The notes under the pieces were generated by a model that ran no database searches, had not been told where the DNA came from, and saw nothing but the letters and a program-made list of their open reading frames with translations. Positions 48,145-58,929 of a stretch of DNA of 64,000 nucleotides are shown piece after piece; position 1 is the stretch's first letter, and each line of letters begins with the position of its first letter. Position numbers and translations under genes: made by a program. Source of the stretch: Linanthus parryae (taxonomy: Eukaryota; Streptophyta; Magnoliopsida; Ericales; Polemoniaceae); assembly GCA_023055425.1 (NCBI GenBank), contig JALGPY010000004.1, positions 61,713,718 to 61,777,717 on the forward strand, written 5' to 3'.

Positions 48145-49167
48145 TTGGTGATCATGTGGGGGCAAAATTATCATGGGCAATATTCAGGCTATTCGCCGTA
48201 CTACTCATATGGAGATTTTTACACTCCTCTTCCTTGCAATCAAGAAGATGAGAATATGAAAGAAATATTGAAGCTCATGCTAGTACAAAGGGACAGAATG
48301 GAGGAAGGGCTGGATAGGATGGAGGAAACTGTCATGCGTCATGGACAACGCTTGGCAGAACTATCGAGTGAATTGGCATATGCAGATAATGACGATGGGC
48401 CAAGTAGTTTCATTCCTGACTTAGTGGAGGAGTGCGAAGAGGAAGAAGAAGAACCCTCAGAGATCTATGTTTATAATACTGTCCATCATGAAGTAATAGA
48501 TCCTCTTGTCGCTTCAGACTCAGATTCGGACTCAGATTGGGATGATATTGTGAAGCCTATAAAACTTGTGCCTCGCATAATTCCGGATCCATGGCATGAA
48601 TGGGAGAGTGTGGACATCGCAAGCTTATGGCCCACTGAAGATATTGTCTTTGAGGAAGAAAGTCATGAAGCTAAGGAATTACTGCATGGAGATGGTTGCA
48701 AGGACATGTATCAAGAAGTTCCTCCGTCTAATCCTTATCTTTTGGAGATAATAAAATGGGGTGAATCACATGAGGAAGACCAAAGACCCCAGTTTTATGC
48801 AGTACATGATTTGACACCTGTGATTCCAAGACAAGAGTTAGGGAAGGAAGCAGTCAAGACGACACTCCTTGCCATTACTGTTCCAACTGAGGTTCTATTT
48901 CCCCATAATCGATCCTCGATGATATTGATTCTGAAGAATTGGAAGAAGAAGAAGAAGAAGAGGAAAGGTACAATGGGTCATGATGTGGTGAATGAATTCT
49001 CGAGAAGACCGGTGATCAAGGAGTGGAAGCACAAGAAGAAGAAACTTGCAAAGACCGTCTTCTACAACTTCTTCTTGCCATATGCGTCTCATTCATGCTC
49101 ACTTGAGAAGAGACAAAAAGAGAGACGATGGTGGAAGAAGAAAAAGTGGAGAGAAAAATCTCCTTAA
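48145..49167 (+). CDS. 340-aa protein of unknown function in a non-autonomous Athila-type element
   Basis: Intact ORF, ATG at 48145 (a second ATG at 48154 gives MWGQNYHGQYSG). I do not recognise the protein. Visible parts: a Tyr/Gly-rich N-terminus (residues 4-30); a helix with heptad-like spacing (about 38-75, KEILKLMLVQRDRMEEGLDR); an acidic stretch (about 90-110); a Ser/Asp run, DSDSDSDWDD (about 124-135); several Trp-containing acidic segments; and a very basic C-terminal third with KKKKKRKG, KKKKLAK and RRWWKKKKWREK. It has no zinc knuckle and no pol motif. It occupies the gag-pol position and stops at the same distance from the conserved stem-loop as Athila pol. It could be an RNA- or Gag-binding packaging factor or a nuclear protein; both are inference. 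Confidence 0.75.
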   Translation: MVIMWGQNYHGQYSGYSPYYSYGDFYTPLPCNQEDENMKEILKLMLVQRDRMEEGLDRMEETVMRHGQRLAELSSELAYADNDDGPSSFIPDLVEECEEEEEEPSEIYVYNTVHHEVIDPLVASDSDSDSDWDDIVKPIKLVPRIIPDPWHEWESVDIASLWPTEDIVFEEESHEAKELLHGDGCKDMYQEVPPSNPYLLEIIKWGESHEEDQRPQFYAVHDLTPVIPRQELGKEAVKTTLLAITVPTEVLFPHNRSSMILILKNWKKKKKKRKGTMGHDVVNEFSRRPVIKEWKHKKKKLAKTVFYNFFLPYASHSCSLEKRQKERRWWKKKKWREKSP

Positions 49168-49176
49168 ACATATTTT

Positions 49177-49247
49177 GAGGTAACTGGGTCGGGTCGTCGA
49201 CCTTAAATTACAAGGCGCTTGTTGGGAGGCAACCCAACCTATTTATT
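49177..49247 (+). ncRNA. Conserved stem-loop block, copy in the non-autonomous element
   Basis: GAGGTAACTGGGTCGG..., GGCGCTTGTTGGGAGGC and AACCCAAC. The stem GTTGGG (49221-49226) pairs with CCCAAC (49233-49238) around AGGCAA. It is highly similar to 36041-36112 on minus. The block starts 10 nt after the ORF stop, as it does after the Athila pol stop. Confidence 0.62.
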
Positions 49248-51098
49248 TGCTTTAGCGTAGTTGTGTTTTAAAATTCATTTATTTTATTATGTTAGTTGGA
49301 GAGATGAGAGAGAGAGGGACTAATGATGTTTCCTAGTGACATACTTGAGCAGGTTATGGTAGAATCTACCCCGGTGTGCCATGGCACACATGACCTTTAC
49401 AGGGACTCGTGCATGCGAGTTGGGTATTCTTCAGACATGGATTTTAGTAGAGGAGGGCAGTCGACCCCGGTGTGCGAGTACACATTGACTGTATAGGAGC
49501 ATGGTGGCACCACTACTATGCTTGGGGACTGCTTGGCGCGATTTCGTCCCCACCCTTGAGGTGGTTGTGAGTATCTTTTTCTCTTGCTAAATTTTGTGTT
49601 TCTTTTATATAAGTATGTCATGCTCCATCTCATCTACTGGCCTACACATTGATTGCTGAGTCTTCTTGCATACCCTCTGAATTCGTTGAGGACAACGAAG
49701 CATTCAGTGTGGGGGTGATTTATCTATTTGCTAGCCATAGTGTCTTGCATAGCCAGTTACATGTAGGATGTGTCTAGGTTGTATTGTGAGTCAGTATTGT
49801 GGTTTATGTTATGTCTTTCCTTATATTGTCGTATTGTGTAGAGTAGTTTACATATTGTGTGCACTTTTAAATAATTGAGTCTACCCACCAAAAAGTTGAG
49901 TTGTGTTGTGTTAAATTTTTTTTCGTGTCAAAACCTTGCATATAGAGGTAGGATATAAAAAAAATACAAAAAAAAAATGAGAAAAGAGAAAATCCATAAA
50001 AATTGAAAAATTTAAAAATTTGAGAAAAAGGCAATTGAGGATCTTGAAACTGAAGAGAGCTTAGTGAATGAATCCTTTTGAGTAGGAAGTGCCGTAGTAG
50101 GAAAATTTTTAGTCTTTAATATTTTGTGTAAAGGTTTCACTAAGGATGTCCCTGAAATTTTTGGAAGTTGTGAAAGAATGACAAGTTAAGTATACCTAAG
50201 TTTCCTATAGTGTGCTAATTATACTGAGTTTTACTGTAGCTGAATATTCTGTTTTCAAGTGGAAACTTGTGGTCTCTTGTTGATCTGGGGTGGACCTTCG
50301 TGTTGAGTTGGTTTCATGTGGTACGGTTGCCTCAGCCTAAGTGAAGTTGGGGGGCGTACACCACCATCCCTTACGGTGGTCACAATAGTTAACCGAAAAA
50401 GCCCACGCTCTTTATGCTCTACTGCACGGTTGTAAAAACAGAGGAGGAAAGAAAAGAAAAATGAGAAAATCTGAAAAAAAAAAACTTGTGCTTCAAGGAG
50501 AAACAACCTAATGTGCTTCCGGTCACACGGAAAATTTGGATTCCATCCAAGTAGAGCTTAGAGAGGAAAACTAGAGTCAAGCCTTATTTCACAGGAGTTG
50601 TGACTCCCTTCACTGGAACAATTTGCATCCAAACGCAATAAAGGCTAAGAGGGTCTGAAAACCTCAGATGATTCGGCGAAGAAAGGCTACAGTGAAATTT
50701 GAGCTTAATTAGACCCAATGACGCTTAGGACGTGCTTGTGTCTTGGTTTGAATTGGTGGAGGAAAGGGGACTCCTTAGTGAGCTTTTGCACTGAATCAAA
50801 TTTTTATTTTAAATTCTTGCTACGTGTATATGAATTTCAAAAAGGATTAGTGAGAGCTTGATGATTTTCAGTTGATGAGAGGGAGATTGCCTGATCTTAC
50901 CAAAAAGAAAGATTTAAAGCGTTTTGTGTGTTGTGTTAAGATAGATTCTAGAATATGCATTTGCATCATATTGCTGCATTAGTAGTGTCTTGAGTCGTGT
51001 TTGAGTCGTTTGTGTCTCATTGGCTAGTAAGCATATAGATGCAGTAGATGAGAGATAGATGCAGTAGATGAGACTTTGCTCGGGACGCGCAAATGGCT
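49248..51098. other. Internal non-coding region of the non-autonomous element
   Basis: No supported ORF. It includes A-rich segments near 49960-50040 and a small tandem duplication (AGATGCAGTAGATGAGA) near 51038-51073. TTTGCTCGGGACGCGCAAA just before the purine tract is also present, nearly identical, before the Athila 3' LTR. Confidence 0.6.
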
Positions 51099-51112
51099 AG
51101 TGTGGGGGTATT
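51099..51112 (+). promoter_or_regulatory. Polypurine tract of the non-autonomous element
   Basis: AGTGTGGGGGTATT directly before the 3' LTR at 51113. It matches the Athila tract except near its 3' end. Confidence 0.88.
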
Positions 51113-52721
51113 TGATAACTCTTTAATAATATTCATCCTATATACACTTTATATTGTTATTTGTGTGCGTTTCAGTGAAAAGTGACAAATTTCGGGCTTA
51201 TTTGAGAAGAAAATGAGTATTATGATGTTTTAGAGCTTAAACGTACAATCCGGGCGTTTCTTGAATAGTTTTACTTATGATTTGTATGATTTTGTCACAT
51301 TTGATCTTTGTGGTAGTGTTCGTGTTGTGATTTATAGGAACATTGCATGAGGAGAGCAATTGGAGAGAAGAAACGAGCTTCGGAAGTCAAGAAGAAGCAA
51401 GAGAAGCAAAGTTGGAGGAGCAGAATTGACCATCCTTCACTATTTTGATGATATCTTGAGTTCTACAAAACCTGCTATAGTGAGATTGGTGCCAAATGAA
51501 ATTAGACTCAAAGATCTTTCAAACGGTAGGTCACGGAGCTCAATCAAAGGTCGGACGAGAAAGATATGGTCCGCGAAGTTGACACAAAAACGAAGAAAAG
51601 CAGGTAAAGTTTCACTGGACCAGTGTGCACTCTTCTGATTGTATCTGGAGTTACACATACAATTTTGGATCAAGGCCTACGCCATTAGAAAGTAGACATC
51701 CAGGGCTTTTCAACGATATAAGATAGGCCCAAAACGGAGTCCGGATGAGGTAGAAAAGGCCCGCGCAAGATCAGCTTATGAAATCTGTCCGGGAATTACA
51801 AACTGGAGGGGCTGAAGTGCAAATTCGGCCAAAGTTCATTAAAAAACGTGCCCAGGCCTTATGCAACGTCTTCTCAGCCCGAGAACACAGAAGGACGCAG
51901 CTGGAGGAAGGGAGGAGACAGCTCCCAAGCCATTGGAGAGCTCGGATTCCCGCCGGATCAAGGATTCATCGTTTGATCTCTCTATCTCTCTTGTTTTTGA
52001 TGAATACTTGGAAATTCTTCGTTGTATTCCCAACTATGAGTAGCTAAACTTTCTATTCGGGATATCTCATAGGTAGCTAGGGTTTGAACACCATGTTGGT
52101 GATTTATGGATCTTTTTCATGCTTTTAGCTTAATTGAATGTGTTTTCCTTAGCTATGCTTGATTTATGTACTTAATTCTATCGTTTCTATTGTTTGAGCT
52201 CTCAATACGATGATTATAGGTATAGGATGTTAGAGGAATCAACATTCTCTACCCGGAAACTTGAATCAAGCACTAGCCGTATCTAGGGTTGAGGAATCTT
52301 GCTAGTTAGCTAGAACTAAGAGTAGACCACAAGAACATAATGCTTATTTGAACTTGAGTAGGTTAGAGAAATCAGGTACAAGAGTTTGAATATAGGCTTT
52401 GGTTGAGGAATCTTCAAAGCATAGGTTCTCGTTTGGCTAAGTAAAAGACGTTCGTGTTACTAGAACATAAATCATAAGTGGTGTGAGATCCGTAGTGAAC
52501 CCGAAGAGATATCCTGATACTTATCCCTCGTATTAATCTCAATTTTAATAATTAGCTTGTTATAATTACTTTCTTAGATTAGTCAAACAAACTCAATTAC
52601 TTTCCCACATTAAAGTTAATCATCCTAATTCGTTCACGAGAAGTCCTTTGGGTTCGACAAACCCGGATTTACCGGATATTACTACACACGACGGCCATAC
52701 ACTTGTGGTTGGATCGTGTCA
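51113..52721 (+). repeat. 3' LTR of the non-autonomous Athila relative
   Basis: 1609 bp, identical to the 5' LTR apart from three substitutions. Followed by the GTCTG duplication. Confidence 0.95.
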
Positions 52722-52726
52722 GTCTG

Positions 52727-53890
52727 TCGTCTAACAAAACATGTTTGTGGTGGTCACCAACACTTCGCACACCCTAGCAAGTAGTAAGAAAACAACTCAT
52801 CACAAATATTGGAATAGATTGTGCCATAGACTTGTCATTACTTCATTAACAACTATTGATAACAACTTCTCCTTCCAATTTTGTTTTTATTTATCACTCA
52901 TTCAACAAAGTTTCTAAAAGCTGATTTTTCATTGTTATATGGAGGTCAATGTAGCAATCATGAGCATCCGGAGCTTAGATCACACATTTCAATTAGCTAA
53001 AGTATATCATTATCCACCATAATAAAGGAACATGAAATTAATAATTTACGCTATTTTACCTATTGGACAAAAGCCCGTTTTCATAAATTTGTAATATGTT
53101 ACTTTTAAGAATTAGAGTTTTAGAAAATTAAATCTTATCGGGGAATAAAAATGTGCAACACTCTGGTCCTCATCGGGCAGCTACCACTCCAAATATAAGT
53201 TTAGCCTCAGACGTCACCTCTAAGGCGTTAGACATGCCCACGCTGCAAAGGACAATCAAGTAACGCCATATGGGGTATCTCTGGCGAAGCCCCCTTGCTG
53301 GTATACATTTTCCTTCTAGCCTTCCATTTCTAACAAACTAATATGTGACTTTGGAAGCACAATCGATAATAATCGAGCACAACCAATCATTCTAGCCTAA
53401 CTTACAACAATAATTTTGATGTAAGGGCACTCAGACCGGGAATATATTTTGCTCATATCAAATTTGAGTGTATCATAAGCCCCCTACTTTATATGTTCTC
53501 ATAGGCATTGAGTGAATCAGCTCAAAAGCTATTAAAATATTCCGCGTAATGCGCAACCTCGAGCGAAAGCGCTTTATGCTTCCGAAATAACAGATATAAA
53601 TACTTATTTGAGTTGGTTAGCTACTTATTAGCAACAAGATTATAGACAATCGACTCTAGGTTGGATACATGAAATTGAAAAGCAGCAGAAAATTCTACGG
53701 CGTTGAATCAGGGTACCCCTACCACATGTTGGTAGTTTTAAGTAAGCTTTCCACACAAACTTATTAGCGGGTAATCCGATAATGACCATGTCTGCTTCAC
53801 TTTTGGAAGTAAGTAATCAACATAGCATTATAATATGCTATCATTTTACCACAATTTAGTCCATCAAGGAAGATCAAGCCACATCATCTT
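52727..53890. other. Unassigned intergenic DNA
   Basis: AT-rich. No coding frame, RNA gene or paired terminal repeats seen. A somewhat GC-richer patch near 53160-53290 may be an old repeat fragment, but I cannot name it. Confidence 0.5.
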
Positions 53891-53895
53891 CTACG

Positions 53896-54215
53896 TATTA
53901 GAATTATCATATGATAGAGGGGTGTTTTGTTATTTATAAGAGTATTGGGGTATCTCAGATATTATTAGAATGTCATAGGTGGTTATGTAATTTCCTATAA
54001 CTTTCACACCGTTGGTGAACGGTCACTTACATATGTTGTCCTTAACCATGGTCAGCTTAACCTAACCTGTGTGTTAAGCCTTTCCTCTTCCCTTTATGTA
54101 CCTAGAAATTCTATGGGTTTCTTATGGAATGAATAACAGTTCATCTTCATCGTCCCTTCAGTTTTTTTTCTTCATATTCTCTGCAACAGTTTGATTTTTC
54201 CATTAATGAATTTTA
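53896..54215 (+). repeat. 5' LTR of the Ale-like Copia element
   Basis: 320 bp, TATTAGAATTATCATATG...TGAATTTTA. Followed at once by the primer site 54216-54227 (TGGTATCAGAGC). The partner at 58607-58921 is 315 bp and lacks a short AGAATG-type segment. Confidence 0.85.
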
Positions 54216-54227
54216 TGGTATCAGAGC
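54216..54227 (+). promoter_or_regulatory. Primer binding site, initiator tRNA-Met
   Basis: TGGTATCAGAGC, the standard Copia primer site, immediately after the 5' LTR. Confidence 0.92.
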
Positions 54228-54299
54228 CCAAGATCCGGCGCTCTATTATCCTCTCTCTATAAATCCCCATTTCTTCGGTTCGTTCTTCAGTTTTCTTCC

Positions 54300-57200
54300 A
54301 TGGCTCTTCAACCCAACGCCGCCGCCGCCGCGCCACCCAACCCCCTCTACCTCCTCTCTAACATCAATAACCTCATGCCCTTCAAGATTGATGGTTCTAA
54401 TTATGTTCTATGGAAGCATCAACTCTCCACCATTCTGCGAACACATAATCTCTATGGATTCATCGATGGTAGCTCTGCATGTCCGATTCAATACCTTCCG
54501 ACCACCGATGGACATCCACAAACAGAGACGGTCAATCCGGCGTTCACTCAATGGAGCTCCCAAGATCAAGCGATTCTCACTATGATCAACGCCACGATGA
54601 CCTAAGAAACCCTAACCCAGATATCGGTCATACTACTGCTAGATCTGCTTGGTTAGCTCTAGAACGTCGCTTCGCATCTCTTACTCGTTCCAATGTTTTG
54701 CAAATCAAATCTGAACTTCATAACATTCAAAAACGCTCTGATTCAATTGATACTTATTTTAAAAAACTGAAGATCCTTCGTGATAAGTTTTCCCTGGCCT
54801 CTGTTTACATAGATGATGAAGATATGCTTTTACACACACTTCAGGGTCTACCCCCTGAATATAACACTTTCAGGTCTTCTCTTCGTCCACACTCTTCCCC
54901 AATTACTTTTGAAGATCTTCAAGTTTTACTTTGTGCCGAAGAACAAATGCTTGAGTCACAACAAAATTCTCTTCATTTGACAAACCCTACTGCTTTTTCT
55001 ACAACTACCAACCCCTCACCTTCCTCTTCCCAAAATGCTTCTGCACACTTTAGCTCCCGTGGGTCTGGTCATCGTGGTCGTGGCCGTGGTAGTAGCAACA
55101 ACCGTGGTCGAGGTGGTGGTGGTGGTGGTTCAGGGAGATCTAACCACTGCAATGAGTACAACGGTGCTAATAATAGCACCAACTATCGTGGTGGATCTCA
55201 GAGGGGGCGTCAAAACAACAATTTCTCTCAAAGGTCTGGTTACTCAACACCTGTTAATTTCCAAATATGTGGAAATAACTATCACACTGCTCTAGAATGT
55301 TGGCACCGGATGGATTATTCCTACCAAGGAAAACCACCACCTCAACAGCTTGCTGCAATGAACACTTCACTCTCTGGGAATACCAATCCTGGTTTTTGGT
55401 TGATGGATACAGGAGCCACAAATCATATGACTTCAGACTTCAACAATCTCTCTATCTCTACTCCTTATTATGGTACTGATCAAGTGACTGTTGGGAATGG
55501 CCATCATCTTCCCATAAATCACTCTGGTAAGGCAATCCTAGCCACTGCCTCTGGTAATTTCAGTTTAAGTAATACCCTACATGTTCCATCCTTGTCTGCT
55601 AATTTAGTTTCTATGCATAAAATGTGTGTTGAACATAATTGCAATTTTGTCTTTGATGCAAATTCTTTCTATATTCATGCCAAGGATACGGGGACCCTTC
55701 TATATCAAGGACAGAGTGAAAATGGGTTATACCCAATTCAATCACAGTGCCTAAAGTTATCTTCTTCTCCTCAAGCCTTTATGGGAACGAAAGTGGTCAA
55801 TCAACTATGGCATGGCGTTTAGGACACCCAGCCAATGAAATTTTGTCTAAAGTATTAAACATTTCTGTGTCTGATAAGGACCTTACTGTTTGTCAATCTT
55901 GTCTTTTGGGTAAAATGCATAGATTACCTTATGTTAAGTCTGATACTGTTTCTCCTACACCTCTGCATATGGTTAATAGTGATGTATGGGGACCAACTTC
56001 TACTAAATCTTATCATGGTTTTAGATTTTATGTCTTGTTTATTGATGACTACTCCAAATATAGTTGGATTTTTCCTTTATATCACAAGTCTGAAGTTGCA
56101 GTTGTATTTCCTAAATTTAAAACTCAAATTGAGAACTTACTTGGGAAATCAATTAAAATTCTAAGAAGTGATGGTGGTGGTGAATATATATCTTTCTGGT
56201 TTCAATCTTACTTGTCTTCTGCAGATATAACCCACCAAAAGTCTTGCCCTCACACACCACAACAAAATGGTGTGGCAGAGAGGAAGCACAGACATATAGT
56301 TGAAACTGCAGTTACTCTTCTACAGCAGGCTTCTTTGTCTAAATATTTCTGGTTCCATGCTTTTGAAACTGCTGTTTTTCTTATAAATAGACTCCCTAGC
56401 AAGAATACTACATATAAATCTCTTTGTGAACTACTTTTTGGCACCACACCAGATTACTCTGGTCTTAATGTCTTTGGATGTGCCTGCTATCCCACCCTCA
56501 GGCCTTACACTCACTCTAAGTTGGATCCTAGATCCAAACTCTGTGTATTTCTCTGGGTTATGCTACAAATTATAAAGGGTATCTTTGTTATGATAAAACA
56601 GGCCAGAAGTTCTATATTAGTAGAGATGTCATTTTTAATGAATCTCATTTTCCTTATGCTAATACTATCACTGATGCTTGTGCTCCAGATGCCTCTACTG
56701 CCTCTCACATTCCTTCTTCTTTTTCAGGTTTCTTTGATGAACCAAACTCGGGAGCAATGATGAATACAGAGCCTGTGACTCAGGAGCTACCAGACTTAAG
56801 TGCTCATGAAGGTGTAAACACAGATGCTACATCCACATATACTACTACTCCAAATGAAACTTCAGGTTCTGAGCATGTTCCAGCACGGGACTCTTCACCT
56901 CATTCAATTGTCTCCACTAGTCATCATATGCAAACCAGGAGCAAAGTCAGGTATTAGTAAGAAGAAAGATATCTACTATGCTTCCTCTTCTGTTACAAAA
57001 GCTTGCTATCCAGCTACTTCTGTCCAGAAGCTGGGGTTTGCTGCCATGTCTTCTTCTTCTCTTGCTGAACCTACTTGTTTTAATGAGGCTCATAAACACT
57101 CTCAGTGGCGTTTAGCTATGACTGAAGAGATCATGAGCCTCAAACAGCAAAATACATGGACTTTGGTGCCAAAACCAACTAATGTAAATGTAGTGGGTAA

Positions 57201-58599
57201 CAAATGGGTTTACAAAATTATATACAACTCTAATGGCAGTGTTTTAAGATACAAAGCTCGTCTTGTTGCTAAAGGTTTTCACCAAACCCCTGGAGTTGAT
57301 TTTACAGAAACCTTTAGTCCAGTTATAAAACATTCAACTGTTAGAATTTTTCTTGCCTTAGCTGCAACTTTTAATTGGCCTTTGCAACAACTAGATGTTA
57401 AAAATGCTTTCTTGCATGGAACCTTGAAAGGAACTGTTTTTATGCAACAACCTCCAGGGTTCATTGATGCCAAATACCTACACTACATTTTCAAACTTAA
57501 TAAGCCCATATATGGGCTTAAACAAGCCCCTCGTGCTTGGTTTGAGTGTTTTACCTCTTATCTACTGCATTTAGGATTTAAATCCTCAAACTGTGACTCT
57601 TCTTTATTTATCAAACACTCCAATACCAAAGTTACTCTTCTTCTTTTATATGTTGATGATGTGATTATCACTGGAAGTGATTCCCAGTTTATCACTCATC
57701 TTGTGACTCAACTGCAACAACAGTTTGACATGAAAAATTTAGGTCCCTTGACCTATTTTCTGGGTTTGCAGATTACTAGAGACAATACTTTAATTTTTAT
57801 ACACCAAACCAAATATATTGATGATCTTTTAAAAAGATTCAATATGGCTAACTGCAAGCCTTGTCCTACTCCTTTGAGTTCTGGTACGAAATATTATCAA
57901 CATGATGGCACTCCTCTTGAAGATGCTACTGGTTACAGATCTTTACTTGGTGGTCTCCAATATCTCTCTTTTTATCGTCCTAACATTGCCTTTGTAGTGA
58001 ATCACCTGTGTCAATTCATGCACTGTCCTACTGAAACTAATTTACTTGGTGCTAAAAGAATTTTGAGGTTTCTTCAAGGAACTAAATATCATGGGCTACA
58101 TTACCAGAAAGGCCATCTTTCCATACAGGCCTATTCTGATGCTGACTGGGCCGGCAATCCAACAGATCGCCGGTCCACCACAGGGTATGTGATTTTTCTT
58201 GGGCCTAACCCTATCCATTGGGCCTCAAAGAAGCAACCAACTGTGGCCAGATCTTCAGCATAGGCCGAATATAGGGCCTTAGCCTCTACAACAGCAGAGC
58301 TTTCTTGGCTACTCAAACTGTTCAATGAACTACACATCCGGGTGCCTTCTATTCCTTCTATATTTTGTGATACCCAATCTGCAATAGCTCTCTCTTTTTA
58401 CCCCATCTTTCATGATCGCACAAAGCACATTGAAGTGGACTACCACTTTGTGCGAGAAAAAGTCCTCCTTCGTAACATTAGGGTCTCTTTTGTTTCAGGT
58501 ACAGAACAGATAGCAGATATCTTCACAAAGGGGTTACCAGCACCAAGCTTTTCCAATTTGAAGCACAATCTTATGGTCTCATATCGCCCAAAATCTTGA
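54300..58599 (+). pseudogene. Ale-like Copia gag-pol polyprotein, frameshifted
   Basis: ATG at 54300. Gag block: FKIDGSNYVLWKHQLSTILR and, after a shift near 54600, LHTLQGLPPEYNTFRSSLRP. An RGRGRGSSNNRGRGGGGGG basic stretch precedes a zinc knuckle, QICGNNYHTALEC, whose first Cys is Phe. Protease WLMDTGATNHM; a shift near 55750; pre-integrase CQSCLLGKMHRLPY; integrase SDVWGP, FIDDYSKYSW, LRSDGGGEY and TPQQNGVAERKHR; a shift near 56550; RT WVYKIIYNSNGS, LDVKNAFLHG and YVDDVIITGSD; RNase H YSDADWAG, a TAG at 58261-58263, and FCDTQSAIALS and HIEVDYHFVREK to 58599. At least three shifts and one stop, so it is inactive. Confidence 0.9.
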
Positions 58600-58606
58600 G
58601 GGGGCG

Positions 58607-58921
58607 TATTAGAATTATCATATGATAGAGGGCTGTTTTGTTATTTATAAGAGTATTGGGGTATCTCAGATATTATTGTCATAGGTGGTTATGTAATTTC
58701 CTATAACTTTCACACCGTTGGTGAACGGTCACTTACAGCTGTTGTCCTTAACCATGGTCAGCTTAACCTAACCTGTGGGTTAAGCCTTTCCTCTTCCCTT
58801 TATGTACCTAAACATTCTCTGAGTTTCTTATGGAATGAATAACAATTCATCTTCACTGTCCCTTCAGTTTTGTTTCTTCATATTCTCTGCAACCGTTTGA
58901 TTTTGCCATTAATGGCTTTTA
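58607..58921 (+). repeat. 3' LTR of the Ale-like Copia element
   Basis: 315 bp, begins TATTAGAATTATC and ends TGGCTTTTA. It differs from the 5' LTR by scattered substitutions and a short deletion, so the insertion is not recent. Confidence 0.87.
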
Positions 58922-58929
58922 CTACTATT

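Larger units (their letters stand above)
46403..52721 (+). mobile_element. Young non-autonomous Athila-related LTR retrotransposon with its own ORF
   Basis: 6319 bp. The LTRs are both 1609 bp and differ at three positions (46468/51178, 46892/51602, 47154/51864). The target duplication GTCTG is perfect (46398-46402 and 52722-52726). The primer site matches tRNA-Asp exactly, and the purine tract AGTGTGGGGGTATT abuts the 3' LTR. The internal region is only 3101 bp, with no gag, protease, RT or integrase. It carries one intact 340-codon ORF and the stem-loop block also found in the Athila at 26684. The last 90 or so bases of its LTR resemble the end of the Athila LTR. It must rely on Athila proteins from elsewhere in the genome. 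Three differences in 1609 bp imply a very recent insertion. Confidence 0.93.
53896..58921 (+). mobile_element. Ty1/Copia retrotransposon, Ale-like
   Basis: 5026 bp with short LTRs (53896-54215 and 58607-58921), a primer site TGGTATCAGAGC complementary to initiator tRNA-Met, Copia-order gag-pol and the purine tract GAGGGGGCG before the 3' LTR. The flanks CTACG and CTACT (4 of 5 identical) are consistent with a 5-bp duplication. The LTR ends are TA...TA, a known non-canonical pair in some Copia elements. Short LTRs, Copia order and the CWHRMDYSYQ motif after the knuckle point to the Ale/Retrofit lineage. The element is broken by several frameshifts. Confidence 0.88.

Noticed and set aside
46351..52755. 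Direct repeat ACAAAACATGTTTGTGG-like words flanking the non-autonomous element
   Set aside because: The shared word (about 15 bp) lies outside the real 5-bp target duplication, at unequal distances. Before the insertion the two were only about 60 bp apart, so it is probably a small local duplication.
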